Assembly (NCBI GenBank): GCA_019242275.1
Contig: JAFAVT010000238.1
Span: forward strand, 1 to 61,474
Length of the DNA stretch: 61,474 bases
Reading direction: 5' to 3'
From: Alphaproteobacteria bacterium
GTDB lineage: Bacteria; Pseudomonadota; Alphaproteobacteria; Micropepsales; Micropepsaceae
Shown: one piece after another, positions 20,483 to 30,727 of the stretch
Layout of the letters: the number at the start of each line of letters is the position of its first letter
Position numbering within the stretch: the first letter of the stretch is position 1
Made by a program: the position numbers and the translations under genes
The notes under the pieces: model-generated
Databases searched by the model: none
What the model was told of the DNA's origin: nothing
What the model saw: the letters and a program-made list of their open reading frames with translations, nothing else

Positions 20483-21025
20483 TTAGATACGCTCAGACAG
20501 CTTGATCGCCACCCGGCAGCCCGCCTTGATCGCCTCACTAAGCAGCCGATAGCCAGGCGCCTGTTCCGCGCCATTTTCCACCGCGGTGTTGCGATGGGCG
20601 GCTTCATCGGCGCGGAAATCTTCCACGGTCGCCTTCAGGGCCTCGTCCCTGCCTGCCAGGGCAACGACCTGGCCGGCATAATGTTCGTCAATTACTTCCT
20701 CGACCGCGGCGGTGCAGGCAAAGGCCGCCTTCTCGCCCATCAGGGCGGTGGCGGCGCCCAGCGCAAAGCCGGCCACCCGCCATACCGGCTCCAGCGCCGT
20801 GGGCCGCACCTTGCGTTCGTTCACCAACCGGTCGAATGTTTTCAGGTGGCGTTCTTCCTGCTCGGCCATGTGGCGGATGGTGTCGGCGGCCGCACCCTTT
20901 TTCAGCACCGCCAACTGGCCCTGATAGATGCGCACCGCGCCATATTCGCCGGCATGATCCACCCGGATCATCGCTTCGGTATCGAGGGCGCCGCCTGGCG
21001 CGGTGGGCTTAGGCTTTCGTGTCAT
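20483..21025 (-). CDS. coq7: Demethoxyubiquinone hydroxylase family (Coq7)
   Basis: MIRVDHAGEYGAVRIYQGQL...HMAEQEERHLKTFDRLV...VEEVIDEHYAGQV di-iron ligands. Confidence 0.92.
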   Translation of the reverse strand: MTRKPKPTAPGGALDTEAMIRVDHAGEYGAVRIYQGQLAVLKKGAAADTIRHMAEQEERHLKTFDRLVNERKVRPTALEPVWRVAGFALGAATALMGEKAAFACTAAVEEVIDEHYAGQVVALAGRDEALKATVEDFRADEAAHRNTAVENGAEQAPGYRLLSEAIKAGCRVAIKLSERI

Positions 21026-21491
21026 CGCCGCCCCGCGCCAGCAGAATTATCGCCGCCGCCACCGCCCCGAATGACAAAATCGCGTTCCAGGCCGGAAACA
21101 CCAGCCCCAGCACATAGACGGGAATATCGCAGCGCGCTTCGACCGGCATATTGCTGCCCAACACATACGGATGATCAACCGTGCAGGCAGCCGGGCCGCC
21201 AATCAAATGATACTGCACGCCGGTATGATAAAGCCCGATCAATCCGGAACTTGCCACCAACAGGATCGTCACCATCACCACCGGCGCGCCATGGCGTCGC
21301 GGCAGGAAACCGCCGCCCAGAAGCCCGACCATTGCCGCGGCGATATGCGGCCAGCGCTGCCAATGGCACATCTCGCAGGGCTGCATTCCCCCCAAATACT
21401 GAAAGCCCAGCGCGCCCAGAATCAGCGCCAGCGAAAAGGCGCCCAGCGCAATCGCCACATAATCAGCGCGCAAAGATTGCTGAGTCGTCAT
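21009..21491 (-). CDS. DsbB-family disulfide bond formation protein
   Basis: Four-TM profile, GGMQPCEMCHWQRWPHI, C-terminal cysteines. Confidence 0.85.
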   Translation of the reverse strand: MTTQQSLRADYVAIALGAFSLALILGALGFQYLGGMQPCEMCHWQRWPHIAAAMVGLLGGGFLPRRHGAPVVMVTILLVASSGLIGLYHTGVQYHLIGGPAACTVDHPYVLGSNMPVEARCDIPVYVLGLVFPAWNAILSFGAVAAAIILLARGGDDTKA

Positions 21492-21885
21492 GGAAAGCCT
21501 TGAACTCCAGCGCATTGCCGGAAGGGTCGAGAAAAAAGAAGGTCGCCTGTTCGCCGGGCAGGCCCTGAAAACGAATCTGTGGTGCGATGATGAAGCGCGT
21601 GCCCACATCCGTCAGCTTGTTAGCCAGTTCCTTCCACGCGGTCATGGAAAGGATTGCGCCGAAATGGCGAACAGGAACTTCCTCGCCGTCAACATGATTA
21701 TGTTCTTTGTGTCCGGCTTCGTTCGGGCTTAAATGCGCCACGATCTGATGGCCGAAGAAATCAAAGTCCACCCATTCGGCGCTCGAGCGTCCTTCCGGGC
21801 AGCCAAGCAGATCGCCGTAAAAAGCGCGGGCTTCGGCAAGATCGCGCACCGGAAATGCCAGATGAAAGCGTGGTCGTTCTGACAT
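21463..21885 (-). CDS. Glyoxalase/VOC family protein
   Basis: MSERPRFHLAFPVRDLAEARAFYGDLLGCPEGRSSAEWVDFDFFGHQIVAHL...FFFLDPSGNALEFKAF. Confidence 0.9.
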   Translation of the reverse strand: MSERPRFHLAFPVRDLAEARAFYGDLLGCPEGRSSAEWVDFDFFGHQIVAHLSPNEAGHKEHNHVDGEEVPVRHFGAILSMTAWKELANKLTDVGTRFIIAPQIRFQGLPGEQATFFFLDPSGNALEFKAFHDDSAIFAR

Positions 21886-21886
21886 G

Positions 21887-22669
21887 ATGTCCCTGTTTCG
21901 CAACAAGCCTAAGGCCAAGCCGCATGAAAAGCGAGATGGGGGAAAACAGCGCGCTGCGCCGGCCGGCGAAGTGCTGCACCTGGCGATTGACGGCGCGCCG
22001 GTGGAAGTGAAGCTGCGTCTCAACCCGCGGGCGCGCCGTATCATCGTCAAGGTCCATCCCGCCACCGGCGAAGTGACGGTGGTGGCGCCCTCGCGCCGCG
22101 GCCTCAAGCATGCGCTGGATTTTGCCCGCGGCGAGCAGGACTGGATCGCGCGCCAGCGGGCGCGGGTCCCGGGCCCGGTGACACTGGCCGCCGGCGTCAA
22201 ACTGCCCTTCCGCGGCATTTCCCACGAAGTGCGCCACAGCAGCAGCAAGGGCCCTGCTCCGGTGTGGCGCGATGCCAATACGCAAGTGATCTGGGTGACA
22301 GGCCGCGCCGAACATGCCTCCCGCCGCATTCTGGATTTTCTCAAGCGTGAAGCGCGCGGCCTGTGCGAAGCCAAAGCGCTGGCTCATGGCGCCCTGATCG
22401 GCGTGACGCCGTCCCGCATCACCATGCGCGATACGGCCAGCCGCTGGGGCTCCTGCTCCACGTCGCGGGCGCTGTCTTTTTCCTGGCGGCTGATTTTCGC
22501 GCCCGATGCCGTGCGCGACTATGTCGTGGCCCATGAAGTGGCGCATCTGAGGGAAATGAATCACGGTCCGCGCTTCTGGAAGCTGGTGGAAAAGCTGCAT
22601 CCGGAGTTCAAAGCCGCCCAGGCCTGGCTGCGCACCCACGGCAAGAATTTGCAGCGCTACAAGGCGTAG
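21887..22669 (+). CDS. YgjP/SprT-like zinc metallopeptidase (DUF45)
   Basis: RWGSCSTSRALSFSWRLIFAPDAVRDYVVAHEVAHLREMNHGPRFW. ATG at 21884 or 21887. Confidence 0.9.
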   Translation: MSLFRNKPKAKPHEKRDGGKQRAAPAGEVLHLAIDGAPVEVKLRLNPRARRIIVKVHPATGEVTVVAPSRRGLKHALDFARGEQDWIARQRARVPGPVTLAAGVKLPFRGISHEVRHSSSKGPAPVWRDANTQVIWVTGRAEHASRRILDFLKREARGLCEAKALAHGALIGVTPSRITMRDTASRWGSCSTSRALSFSWRLIFAPDAVRDYVVAHEVAHLREMNHGPRFWKLVEKLHPEFKAAQAWLRTHGKNLQRYKA

Positions 22670-22682
22670 GCTCGCAACCAGG

Positions 22683-23636
22683 TCAGAATAAACTCCCGTG
22701 GCAGTGTTTGTAGCGCTTGCCGGACCCGCAGGGACAGGGGTCATTGCGGCTTGCAGGCTCCGTCACCACTGCCAGATCGGCAAGATCAAATCCAAGGTGC
22801 CGCCAAGCCGACGCCACAGACCTGGCTTCACCGGAGGTTGCAATCACCAGCCAGGGCAGCACGAATAGTCGGCCACCCTGTGTCCGCAGTCCGGCATGAA
22901 AGGAAACATGCTCGCATTGCTGCCAGCCGATATCGCGTCCCGCAACGGTCTTGATCTTGTAGCCTTCATAATATGCGGTGTTGGCCAGCACGCGGTCGAG
23001 CCGGTAGATGCCAAGGCCGCCAAAGGCCGAATCCACTTCCATCGGCGATGCGTCGGGCGCGAGGTTGAAGATGCGAGGGGCAAAAACCGCATCGAATGCT
23101 TGCTGGTCGCTGACCTTGTGAACGATGGCATGATCCATGACCGCTTCCCAGATGTCATTGGGGCAGTGTTCCGGATGGCGCAGCGCCCACATATCGTAAT
23201 AGGTACCCTGACTGTTGCCGAATACGGCGGCGCGGCTGTCGTCAGCGAGCAGGAAAGTCACGGCGCGCGAAAAGTCTGTAAGATCGGTGACCGGCTTGGC
23301 GTTGACCTCGTCGCAATCAAGCACCACCAGCAGGTCGAAATCGGCAAATTGCGCCCGCACCGTCTCGATCAACTGGTTGCGAAGGGCGGCCAGGCGAACG
23401 GTACGTTGCGGATTTCTTGCGATCGGACTCTGTGGCGCCAGAACCGCCGCCCGGGGTTGGCCGCGGCACCAATCCTCCAGCATCGCCCGCGTCGCATCCC
23501 CGGAATCATTCTCAAGGAAAAGAAAGGCGCTTTGCGCAAAGAGGCTCGCCCGGCGGCTGAGATTGTCCAGCACAGAAGGCAGTACATGAGCGCAGTCGCG
23601 CGCCAATCCTACAAATATGGCGCGCTCGCTGCGCAT
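22683..23636 (-). CDS. Glycosyltransferase-like protein with C-terminal SEC-C zinc motif
   Basis: FVGLARDCAHVLPSVLDNLSR...LFLENDSGD...LLVVLDCDEVN...; C-terminus RNDPCPCGSGKRYKHCHG (SEC-C). Confidence 0.75.
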   Translation of the reverse strand: MRSERAIFVGLARDCAHVLPSVLDNLSRRASLFAQSAFLFLENDSGDATRAMLEDWCRGQPRAAVLAPQSPIARNPQRTVRLAALRNQLIETVRAQFADFDLLVVLDCDEVNAKPVTDLTDFSRAVTFLLADDSRAAVFGNSQGTYYDMWALRHPEHCPNDIWEAVMDHAIVHKVSDQQAFDAVFAPRIFNLAPDASPMEVDSAFGGLGIYRLDRVLANTAYYEGYKIKTVAGRDIGWQQCEHVSFHAGLRTQGGRLFVLPWLVIATSGEARSVASAWRHLGFDLADLAVVTEPASRNDPCPCGSGKRYKHCHGSLF

Positions 23637-23706
23637 CAGTGGTTCCTTGGGATATGGCGCGAGATGGGATGGTAGCTTCGCGCCGGGCGCCCATCAATCC
23701 TGAAGC

Positions 23707-25695
23707 TCAGCCGCCGAACAATCCATTCAGGATAGACTCGATGGTGCCCGGCTTTTCCGGCGCCTTGGCAACAGGTGCGGGCGCATCGGTGACTTCCGGC
23801 AGGTTGGCGGCGATGGCGGCGCCGGCCAGCGGCCGCAAGGGAAGATTCTGTTCCGCCCCGCTCAAGAACTCCTGAAAGACATGCGCCGGCAGGCCGCCGC
23901 CGGTGGCGTGCTTCATGGGGGCGGAATCGTCATTGCCGATCCACACACCGCACACCAGATCGGCGGTAAAGCCGATGAACCAGGCGTCATGGAAGTCCTG
24001 GGTGGTGCCGGTCTTGCCTGCGACGGGACGCTCGCCCAGCGCGGCCGCCTTACCGGTGCCGCTGGCCACGGTTTCATGCATCAGACGGGTCATGGCGGCT
24101 TCATTCTCCGGGCTGATCACCGCCTCTTGTTTGCGCGCCGGTCGCTGATAAAGAAGTTTGCCCGACATGGTGCGGACTTTCACAATGCCGAACGGCGCCA
24201 CGGCCTCTCCGCCATTGGCAAAGACGGCATAGGCGCCGGTCAGTTCCAGCGGTGTGACGCCCGAAGTCCCCAGCGCCAGCGAGGCCACCGCGTCCAGGGG
24301 CGAGGTCACGCCCAGCCGCCGTGCCGTGGCGGCGACAGCGCGCGCGCCCACTTCCTCGGTCAATTGCGCGGCGATGGAGTTGGACGACACTGCAAAGGCC
24401 TTCACCAGCGGCATGTCGCCCTGGTATTCGTCTTCGAAATCGGCCGGGGTCCAGGTGCCGATGGTGACGGGACCGTCATGCATCACATCGTCAGGGGCGC
24501 GGCCGTGCTCAAAGGCGGTGAGATAGACAAAGGGTTTGAAGGCGCTGCCGGGCTGACGCACAGCATCACTGGCGCGATTAAAGCTGGAGGCGGCATAGGA
24601 GCGCCCCCCAACCATGGCGCGCACCGCCCCGTCCGGCGTCATCGCCACCAGCGCCCCCTGGCCGGCATGCAGCTTTTCACCGTCGCGCGACAGGCCGCGT
24701 TGCAGCGCTGCTTCCGCCAGGCTTTGGGTTTGAAGGTCAAAGCTGGTTTCCACCACCACCGGCTCCGGGCTGGTGCCGATCACGCTGTTCAATTGGGAAA
24801 TCACCCAGTCCGCGAAATAGCCGGAGCCCGGCGTGGCGCTGGCCCGCATCACCCGCGGCCGCGTCTGGGCTGCGGCGGCCCGCGTCTCCTGGTCAATGAA
24901 GCCGGCGCTTTCCATTGCCTTCAGAACGACCTGCGCCCGTTGCTGGCTGGCGTCGGCATCGGCGAGAGGATTGTACTTTGCCGGCGCCTTAACGCTGCCG
25001 GCCAGCATCGCCGCTTCGGTCAGCCCCAGTTCGCTCGCGTGTTTGCCGAAGAACTTTTCCGCCGCCGCTTCGATGCCATAGACTCCGCCGCCGAAATATA
25101 CCTTGTTGAGATAAAGTCCCAGAATCTGGTCCTTGCTGTAGCGGCTCTCCAGATAGACGGCCAAAGCCGCTTCCTGCAGCTTGCGTTCAAACGTGCGGCT
25201 GGGCGACAGGAACAAGTTCTTGGCCAGTTGCTGGGTCAGGGTCGAACCGCCCTGCACCACATGGCCCGTCAACATGTTGCGAATGGCGGCGCGCGAAAGC
25301 CCCATCGGGTCAATGCCGAAATGCGAGCGGAAGCGGCGGTCTTCTATCGCGATAAAGGCATTGGGGACATAATCCGGCAAATCCGCCACCGCAATCATCT
25401 CCCCTTGAGTCAGACCCCGCCGCGCGATCAGCCGGCCACGGTCATCCAGGATGGTGACATCCTGGGAGGGACCCTGCTTCATCAGATTGCGCACATCCGG
25501 CAGGCCGGAAATGAAATGCGAGAAGATGACCGCGCCAAAGATAAGCCCCCAGATGGCGAACATCACCACGATAAAGGGCCAACTGCGCTTGCGGCCGCGT
25601 AGCTGTTTTGGCGGCGGAGCGTCGTCGCCACCATGGCTGCCACCTCGCTTGCCGGCGGGCGGTCCGCTAGGTTTTTTGGGGGCGGGTTTCGCCAT
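23707..25695 (-). CDS. Penicillin-binding protein 1A family (transglycosylase/transpeptidase)
   Basis: [80 protein letters not shown]. Confidence 0.95.
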   Translation of the reverse strand: MAKPAPKKPSGPPAGKRGGSHGGDDAPPPKQLRGRKRSWPFIVVMFAIWGLIFGAVIFSHFISGLPDVRNLMKQGPSQDVTILDDRGRLIARRGLTQGEMIAVADLPDYVPNAFIAIEDRRFRSHFGIDPMGLSRAAIRNMLTGHVVQGGSTLTQQLAKNLFLSPSRTFERKLQEAALAVYLESRYSKDQILGLYLNKVYFGGGVYGIEAAAEKFFGKHASELGLTEAAMLAGSVKAPAKYNPLADADASQQRAQVVLKAMESAGFIDQETRAAAAQTRPRVMRASATPGSGYFADWVISQLNSVIGTSPEPVVVETSFDLQTQSLAEAALQRGLSRDGEKLHAGQGALVAMTPDGAVRAMVGGRSYAASSFNRASDAVRQPGSAFKPFVYLTAFEHGRAPDDVMHDGPVTIGTWTPADFEDEYQGDMPLVKAFAVSSNSIAAQLTEEVGARAVAATARRLGVTSPLDAVASLALGTSGVTPLELTGAYAVFANGGEAVAPFGIVKVRTMSGKLLYQRPARKQEAVISPENEAAMTRLMHETVASGTGKAAALGERPVAGKTGTTQDFHDAWFIGFTADLVCGVWIGNDDSAPMKHATGGGLPAHVFQEFLSGAEQNLPLRPLAGAAIAANLPEVTDAPAPVAKAPEKPGTIESILNGLFGG

Positions 25696-25742
25696 CCCGG
25701 CAATCTGAGACGGGAGTGGTTAACGCCCGTTAAAGAATAGGT

Positions 25743-26393
25743 TTAGCCACACAACCTGTAACCCCCGTCTTCCGTCAGCAAAATCGGTGAGTCCGGGTCG
25801 GCCTCGATCTTCTTGCGCAGCCGGTAAATATGGGTTTCCAGGGTATGGGTGGCAACCTGCGGGCCATAGCCCCAGACCTCGCCCAGCAAGGTCTGGCGCG
25901 GCACAATGCCGGTGGCGGTGCGCAGATAGCGCAAAATATCAGTTTCCTTCTCCGTCAGCCGGATCTTGCGTTCGCCATCCACCAAGAGTTTGGCGGAGGG
26001 ATGAAAGTCGTAAGGCCCGATGCGAAACGGGGCGTCGCCGCCGGGATGGGCCAACAACTGTCCCAGCGCCTGCAGCAAAGCGGTGATGCGGAACGGCTTG
26101 GCAAGGCGCGCCAGCCCATCGCCAATGTCGGCCGTCTCCGCCGCCGTCAGCAGCAGGATTGGGGCGCTGAAGCCTTCTTCCTCCAACACTTTCGCCACCA
26201 CCGCGCCATCGCCGCCATCCGGCAGGGCCTGATCAATCACGGCAAAAGCAAAGAAGGATTCCGCGATCAGGGCGCGCGCTTCATCAAGGCTGGCGGCGAC
26301 GGCGACATCGCCGGCTTCTCTCCCCGCCAGTTGCAGGGCGAGCTGGTCGCGGAAAATGCCGGGCGCGGCGATCAGAAGAGCTTTGGGGCGCAT
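25743..26393 (-). CDS. OmpR-type response regulator
   Basis: Receiver-like N-terminus and winged helix [52 protein letters not shown]. Confidence 0.88.
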   Translation of the reverse strand: MRPKALLIAAPGIFRDQLALQLAGREAGDVAVAASLDEARALIAESFFAFAVIDQALPDGGDGAVVAKVLEEEGFSAPILLLTAAETADIGDGLARLAKPFRITALLQALGQLLAHPGGDAPFRIGPYDFHPSAKLLVDGERKIRLTEKETDILRYLRTATGIVPRQTLLGEVWGYGPQVATHTLETHIYRLRKKIEADPDSPILLTEDGGYRLCG

Positions 26394-26517
26394 GTTGCGA
26401 TTCTAGTCGGCCCCGCGGGCGGCGGCAATTTTTGCCGGGCGCGCCCGGGCGGCGCCAGGAAAACCCGCGCAAATCCTAGTGCTTCGCCGTGGCGCGCCGC
26501 TTGCTTGGCAACACCTG

Positions 26518-27081
26518 ATGTCCATGCCGACCTTCCTGCAGATGGCCGCCAACACGCAAGCGCTGCGCGTTGCCCAGACGGCATCTGCCGCCGCACCGGC
26601 GGCACAGGCCGACAGCGGCGGCTTCTCCTTCCATGCCGTGCTTCACGATCTGCTCGATATCGTCAATCCGCTGCAGCATCTGCCGGTGATCGGTACGCTT
26701 TATCGCGCCATCACCGGCGACCAGATGGGCACGGTGGAGAAGATCGCGGGCGATGCTCTTTATGGCGGGCTGTGGGGCGCGGTTGGTTCCATTGCCGACA
26801 GCGCCTTTGAAGCGGTGACGGGCAAGGATTTCGGTTCGACGGTGCTCGGTTTTGCCGAAGACACGTTGGGCCTTGGTCACCACACAGCGCCGGTCCAGGT
26901 GGCGGCCAACACAGCAGCCAACACACCGGCCAAACCGGCGACGCCGGCTGATGGCGCCGATGTCCTGGCCTTCGGCAATGCCCTGGCGGCCAAGGGGGTG
27001 GATAATGACCTGGCGGCGCGCGCCATGTATGCTTATCGCCGCAGCCAGGGGCTCACGCAAACCTCTCCTTTCATGCAATAG
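26518..27081 (+). CDS. Conserved hypothetical protein
   Basis: LHDLLDIVNPLQHLPVIGTLYRAITGDQMG...GDALYGGLWGAVGSIADSAFEAVTGKDFG; Gly/Ala-rich hydrophobic segments; start inferred. Confidence 0.55.
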   Translation: MSMPTFLQMAANTQALRVAQTASAAAPAAQADSGGFSFHAVLHDLLDIVNPLQHLPVIGTLYRAITGDQMGTVEKIAGDALYGGLWGAVGSIADSAFEAVTGKDFGSTVLGFAEDTLGLGHHTAPVQVAANTAANTPAKPATPADGADVLAFGNALAAKGVDNDLAARAMYAYRRSQGLTQTSPFMQ

Positions 27082-27212
27082 TTCAGCCTGACTCAGGCTC
27101 TCTCCCCCCGCGTTGCGAAAGCAACAGGCGAGGGGTGGAGGCCAACGACCAAGTTGGCCGACCGTCCGCTGGCAGGCCGCGAAGCGGCCGCGAGGCGGAC
27201 AGAGGGGGGCGA

Positions 27213-27716
27213 ATGGATTTGCATGTTGCGATGCGCGGCGACCATGCCGTGCTGGATTGGGGTGCCGGCGCCCGCCTTGCCGCCATCGGGCCGGGCGGCA
27301 TCGCCGTCAAGGGGCGCGAAGGTGACGGCATCACGCCACGGGGACGCTTTGCCGTGCGCGAGATTCTTTATCGCGCTGACCGCGTCGCCAAACCCAACGT
27401 GAAGCTGCCCTTGCGGGCCATCGAACCGGATGACGGCTGGTGCGACGCGCCGCATGACGCCAATTACAACCGCCTGGTCTCGCTTCCCTATCGCAACAGC
27501 GCCGAGAAAATGTGGCGCGATGATGGGCTCTACGATCTGGTGGGGGTGCTGGGTTACAATGACGATCCGGTGGTGCCGGGCAACGGCAGTGCCATTTTTC
27601 TGCATGTTGCACGGCCGGATTATTCCAACACCCATGGCTGTGTTGCCTTGGCCTTTGCTGACCTGCTGGCGGCCCTGGAACAGCTTCAGCCGGGCGATGC
27701 GGTGGTGGTCGCGTAG
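27213..27716 (+). CDS. L,D-transpeptidase (YkuD) family
   Basis: GDGITPRGRFAVREILYR...GNGSAIFLHVARPDYSNTHGCVALAFADL (HGC motif). Confidence 0.85.
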   Translation: MDLHVAMRGDHAVLDWGAGARLAAIGPGGIAVKGREGDGITPRGRFAVREILYRADRVAKPNVKLPLRAIEPDDGWCDAPHDANYNRLVSLPYRNSAEKMWRDDGLYDLVGVLGYNDDPVVPGNGSAIFLHVARPDYSNTHGCVALAFADLLAALEQLQPGDAVVVA

Positions 27717-28372
27717 TCGCGCGCGCCAAAAATCGCCGTTCCCACCCGCACATGGGTGGCGCCGAAACGGATCGCCAGTTCGAAGTCTCCGCTCATTCCC
27801 ATGCTAAGTTGCGAAAGTCCCAAGTCCCGCGCACGCTTCAGCAGAAAGGCGAAATGCGGCGCAGCGTCATCATCAAGGGGCGGAATGCACATCAGCCCTT
27901 CCACCGGCAATGCCAGCGCGCGGGCATGGGCGATCAGCGCATCGAGATCGGCGGGCAGCACCCCGGCCTTCTGCGCCTCTTCGCCGGTGTTGACCTGAAT
28001 GAACAGTCGAGGACATTTCGCCCCCTTGTTGCGCTCCGTCGCCAAGGCATCGGCCAGCTTCACTCGGTCCAGGGTTTCAATTACGTCGAACAGCGACATC
28101 GCTTCCTTGACCTTGTTGGTCTGCAACGGACCGATCAGGTGCAATTCCAGGTCCGGATAATCTGCCTTCAGCGCGGGATACTTGGCGGCCGCCTCCTGCA
28201 CCCGGTTTTCGCCAAAGCGGCGTTGCCCCGCTGCCAGGGCTTGCCGAATGCCGGCCTCGCTTATGGTCTTGGACACCGCCACCAGATGCGTGGCGGGCGC
28301 AGGGTTGATCGCGGCCTTTCGCGCCGCGGCGATGCGGGCCAGAATGGCAGCCAGATTTTCCGGAATGCTCAT
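27686..28372 (-). CDS. YggS-family pyridoxal phosphate homeostasis protein
   Basis: HLVAVSKTISEAGIRQALAAGQRRFGENRVQEAAAKYP...LHLIGPLQTNKVKEAM...LSMGMSGDFELAIRFGATHVRVGTAIFG. Confidence 0.95.
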   Translation of the reverse strand: MSIPENLAAILARIAAARKAAINPAPATHLVAVSKTISEAGIRQALAAGQRRFGENRVQEAAAKYPALKADYPDLELHLIGPLQTNKVKEAMSLFDVIETLDRVKLADALATERNKGAKCPRLFIQVNTGEEAQKAGVLPADLDALIAHARALALPVEGLMCIPPLDDDAAPHFAFLLKRARDLGLSQLSMGMSGDFELAIRFGATHVRVGTAIFGARDYATTTASPG

Positions 28373-28418
28373 GTCAGCTCTGAAACTAGCAAGGCAGCAA
28401 AGGCGCCTCAATGCGGCC

Positions 28419-28928
28419 ATGCCTCTTGTTCTTTTTACCGACGACAGCGGCCATGACTGGCTCTCCGCCGCGCGCCGGTTACCCGCCGGCGGCGCTGTGA
28501 TCATCCGCAGCCGCGATGCAAGCCAGCGCGCAACCTTGCTCGACACCCTGTCTTCACTGCCGCTCAAGCTTCTGGTGGCAGGCGACGCGAACTTGGCCCA
28601 AGGCGCCGACGGCCTTCATCTGCCCGAACACCGCGCCGGTGAGGCGGCTCATTGGCGCGCCCGCCATCCCGACTGGATCATCACCGCTTCGGCCCATTCC
28701 TTGCGCGCCCTGATGATGCTGTCGCAGGTGGACGCCGCCTTTCTTTCGCCGGTTTTTCCCACCGCCAGCCATCCCGGCGCGGCGGCGCTGACGCCCCTGC
28801 GGGCCGCCTTCATCGCGGCTGCTTCCCCGGTGCCGGTTTACGCCCTGGGCGGCGTCACAGCCCGCAATGCCAGGCGGCTGCCGCCGTCTTTTGCCGGCAT
28901 CGCTGCCATAACCGCCTTGATTAAATAG
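28419..28928 (+). CDS. Thiamine phosphate synthase-like protein
   Basis: TIM-barrel ThiE-like: VIIRSRDA...LLVAGDANLAQGADGLHLPEH...AAFLSPVFPTASHPGAAAL...VPVYALGGVTARNARR. Confidence 0.75.
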   Translation: MPLVLFTDDSGHDWLSAARRLPAGGAVIIRSRDASQRATLLDTLSSLPLKLLVAGDANLAQGADGLHLPEHRAGEAAHWRARHPDWIITASAHSLRALMMLSQVDAAFLSPVFPTASHPGAAALTPLRAAFIAAASPVPVYALGGVTARNARRLPPSFAGIAAITALIK

Positions 28929-30159
28929 GGCGGGTGCGAAGACTGAGATGCACAAACAGCGCATCCAGCGACAGGCGCCGGGAGCCGTCATAAAAACTGC
29001 CCTTGTCACGATTATAGATCAGGTGCTGCCAGCCGACCGACGCCAGCACACTGTCACTGAAGCTATGGGCGATTTGAGCTTCCGTACCATTCAGGCCCAG
29101 CCGCGCATTGCCGGCAACCCCGCCGGCAACGCCGCTCCCATATTCCAGTGACGCACTCCAGCCGTAATAGGTGGCGCCGCCGCTGACATGGACGATGCGG
29201 GTGGCAGCCCCGTCATAGGCGCGGTTGATGTCAAAGCCATAGGCGTTGGAAGAATGAAAAGCGGCGCCCAGCGACAAGGTCAGCGTCTGGTTCACCGCAT
29301 AATCGCCGCGCAGACCGGCGGCATAATCGCTGACGCCTTCTTGTCCCGGAAGCTTATGTTCGCCCCGTCCGAACGAGGCACCGCCATACGCAGAAACACT
29401 TAACGGTCCGAAATCACTGTCATAGCGCAGCGCGCCTTCCCACATGTCCGCCTGGCGCCCGGCGACTTTCGGTCCCGCGGCGAGAAACGGCAGCACATTC
29501 TTGCCTTCGCTGGGCGCGAAGGAGAGCGACAGCCGCACACCCATGCCAAGCAGGCTGGAAAGGTCGGGGCTTTCGTAAACCAGCTTGGCGTAGTTCGAGG
29601 AAGGACCGCCCGGCGTGCGCAAGGTGAAAATATTGGCGATGGCGTTGCCATTCTTGTCGCGGAAGAAGGTGACGGATGGATCGTTCAGCGATACCGCCGT
29701 ATCCGCCACCGGCCCCGCCACCGCCAACGCGGCGCTGGCGCCGTCCACCAGCCCCAGCCGCACCACGCCCAGGCCGGTGCGGGCTTCGCCATAAAGTTTT
29801 TCCAGAAGATCGCCGTCATAGCGGCCGAAAGAAAGCCGGTCATGCACGGCCAAGGTCGTGTTGAGGCTGAGGGTCAGGCCGGTGTCATCGGTCTGCTGCA
29901 ACCGGGCGATCAGCTTAGCGACGCCGGCGATATCGGCGGCCGAGCCGGGCTGGTCGGCGCGGAACAGGGCGGCCCGGGCCGCCCCGCCGACGGAAAGTTC
30001 GGCATTGCCCAGGGGTAGGGTCAACGGCTCCAGGGTCTGGCCCTTGGCCGCCATCATGGGCGCCAGCAGTGCCAGCACCATCATTGCCTTTCGCCCGCGC
30101 AACTGTCCTGCCTCCTGTAAGTCCTTCCAAAATAAGCCGATCCTGCCCCGGCGGCGCAA
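28921..30159 (-). CDS. Porin-like outer membrane beta-barrel protein
   Basis: Hydrophobic N-terminal segment, alternating amphipathic strands, SLSLGAAFHSSNAYG..., acidic/aromatic strand ends; start may be internal. Confidence 0.65.
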   Translation of the reverse strand: MRRRGRIGLFWKDLQEAGQLRGRKAMMVLALLAPMMAAKGQTLEPLTLPLGNAELSVGGAARAALFRADQPGSAADIAGVAKLIARLQQTDDTGLTLSLNTTLAVHDRLSFGRYDGDLLEKLYGEARTGLGVVRLGLVDGASAALAVAGPVADTAVSLNDPSVTFFRDKNGNAIANIFTLRTPGGPSSNYAKLVYESPDLSSLLGMGVRLSLSFAPSEGKNVLPFLAAGPKVAGRQADMWEGALRYDSDFGPLSVSAYGGASFGRGEHKLPGQEGVSDYAAGLRGDYAVNQTLTLSLGAAFHSSNAYGFDINRAYDGAATRIVHVSGGATYYGWSASLEYGSGVAGGVAGNARLGLNGTEAQIAHSFSDSVLASVGWQHLIYNRDKGSFYDGSRRLSLDALFVHLSLRTRPI

Positions 30160-30258
30160 GGGCGGTGCCGTTGCGAAGGGCTCGCCCCGCCGCTATAAGC
30201 CCGTCAGGCGGGGCGCCATCCGGCAAGGCCGGTCAGAAGTAAGGGTTAAGTCGAGCCG

Positions 30259-30714
30259 ATGCGAATTCTGCCTGTTCTGCTGTGCGCCGGTATCCTTGCC
30301 GGCTGCGGCTCTTCTTCTAATGATGCCTCCAAATATCTGGATGACAGCCCCACCAACATTGCCGGCACCTCCGGCCGGGTGACGCTGGGGGTCAACACCT
30401 ATCTCTGGCAGGCGACGCTGGACACGCTTTCGCCTTTGCCACTGATCTCGGCCGATCCCTTTGGCGGCGTCATCATCACCGACTGGTACTCAACTCCGGC
30501 CGCGCCGGATGAGCGGCTGAAGGTGACGGCCTATATCATGGACCGCAATCTGCGCGCCGATGGCCTCAAGCTGGTGGTATTTCGTCAGACCCGCACCGGC
30601 GGCGCCTGGAGCGATGCCCAGCCCAACCCTGACACGGCGCACAAGCTGGAAGATGTGGTGCTGACCAAGGCGCGCGAACTGCGCCTCGCCACCATGAGCA
30701 CGGCCAGCAAATAG
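30259..30714 (+). CDS. DUF3576 family lipoprotein
   Basis: Lipobox [41 protein letters not shown]. Confidence 0.88.
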   Translation: MRILPVLLCAGILAGCGSSSNDASKYLDDSPTNIAGTSGRVTLGVNTYLWQATLDTLSPLPLISADPFGGVIITDWYSTPAAPDERLKVTAYIMDRNLRADGLKLVVFRQTRTGGAWSDAQPNPDTAHKLEDVVLTKARELRLATMSTASK

Positions 30715-30727
30715 GAATGCTCAGCCC

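Noticed and set aside
23881-25602. 573-aa plus-strand ORF opposite the PBP1A gene
   Set aside because: Antisense of unmistakable PBP1A motifs; same shadow composition.
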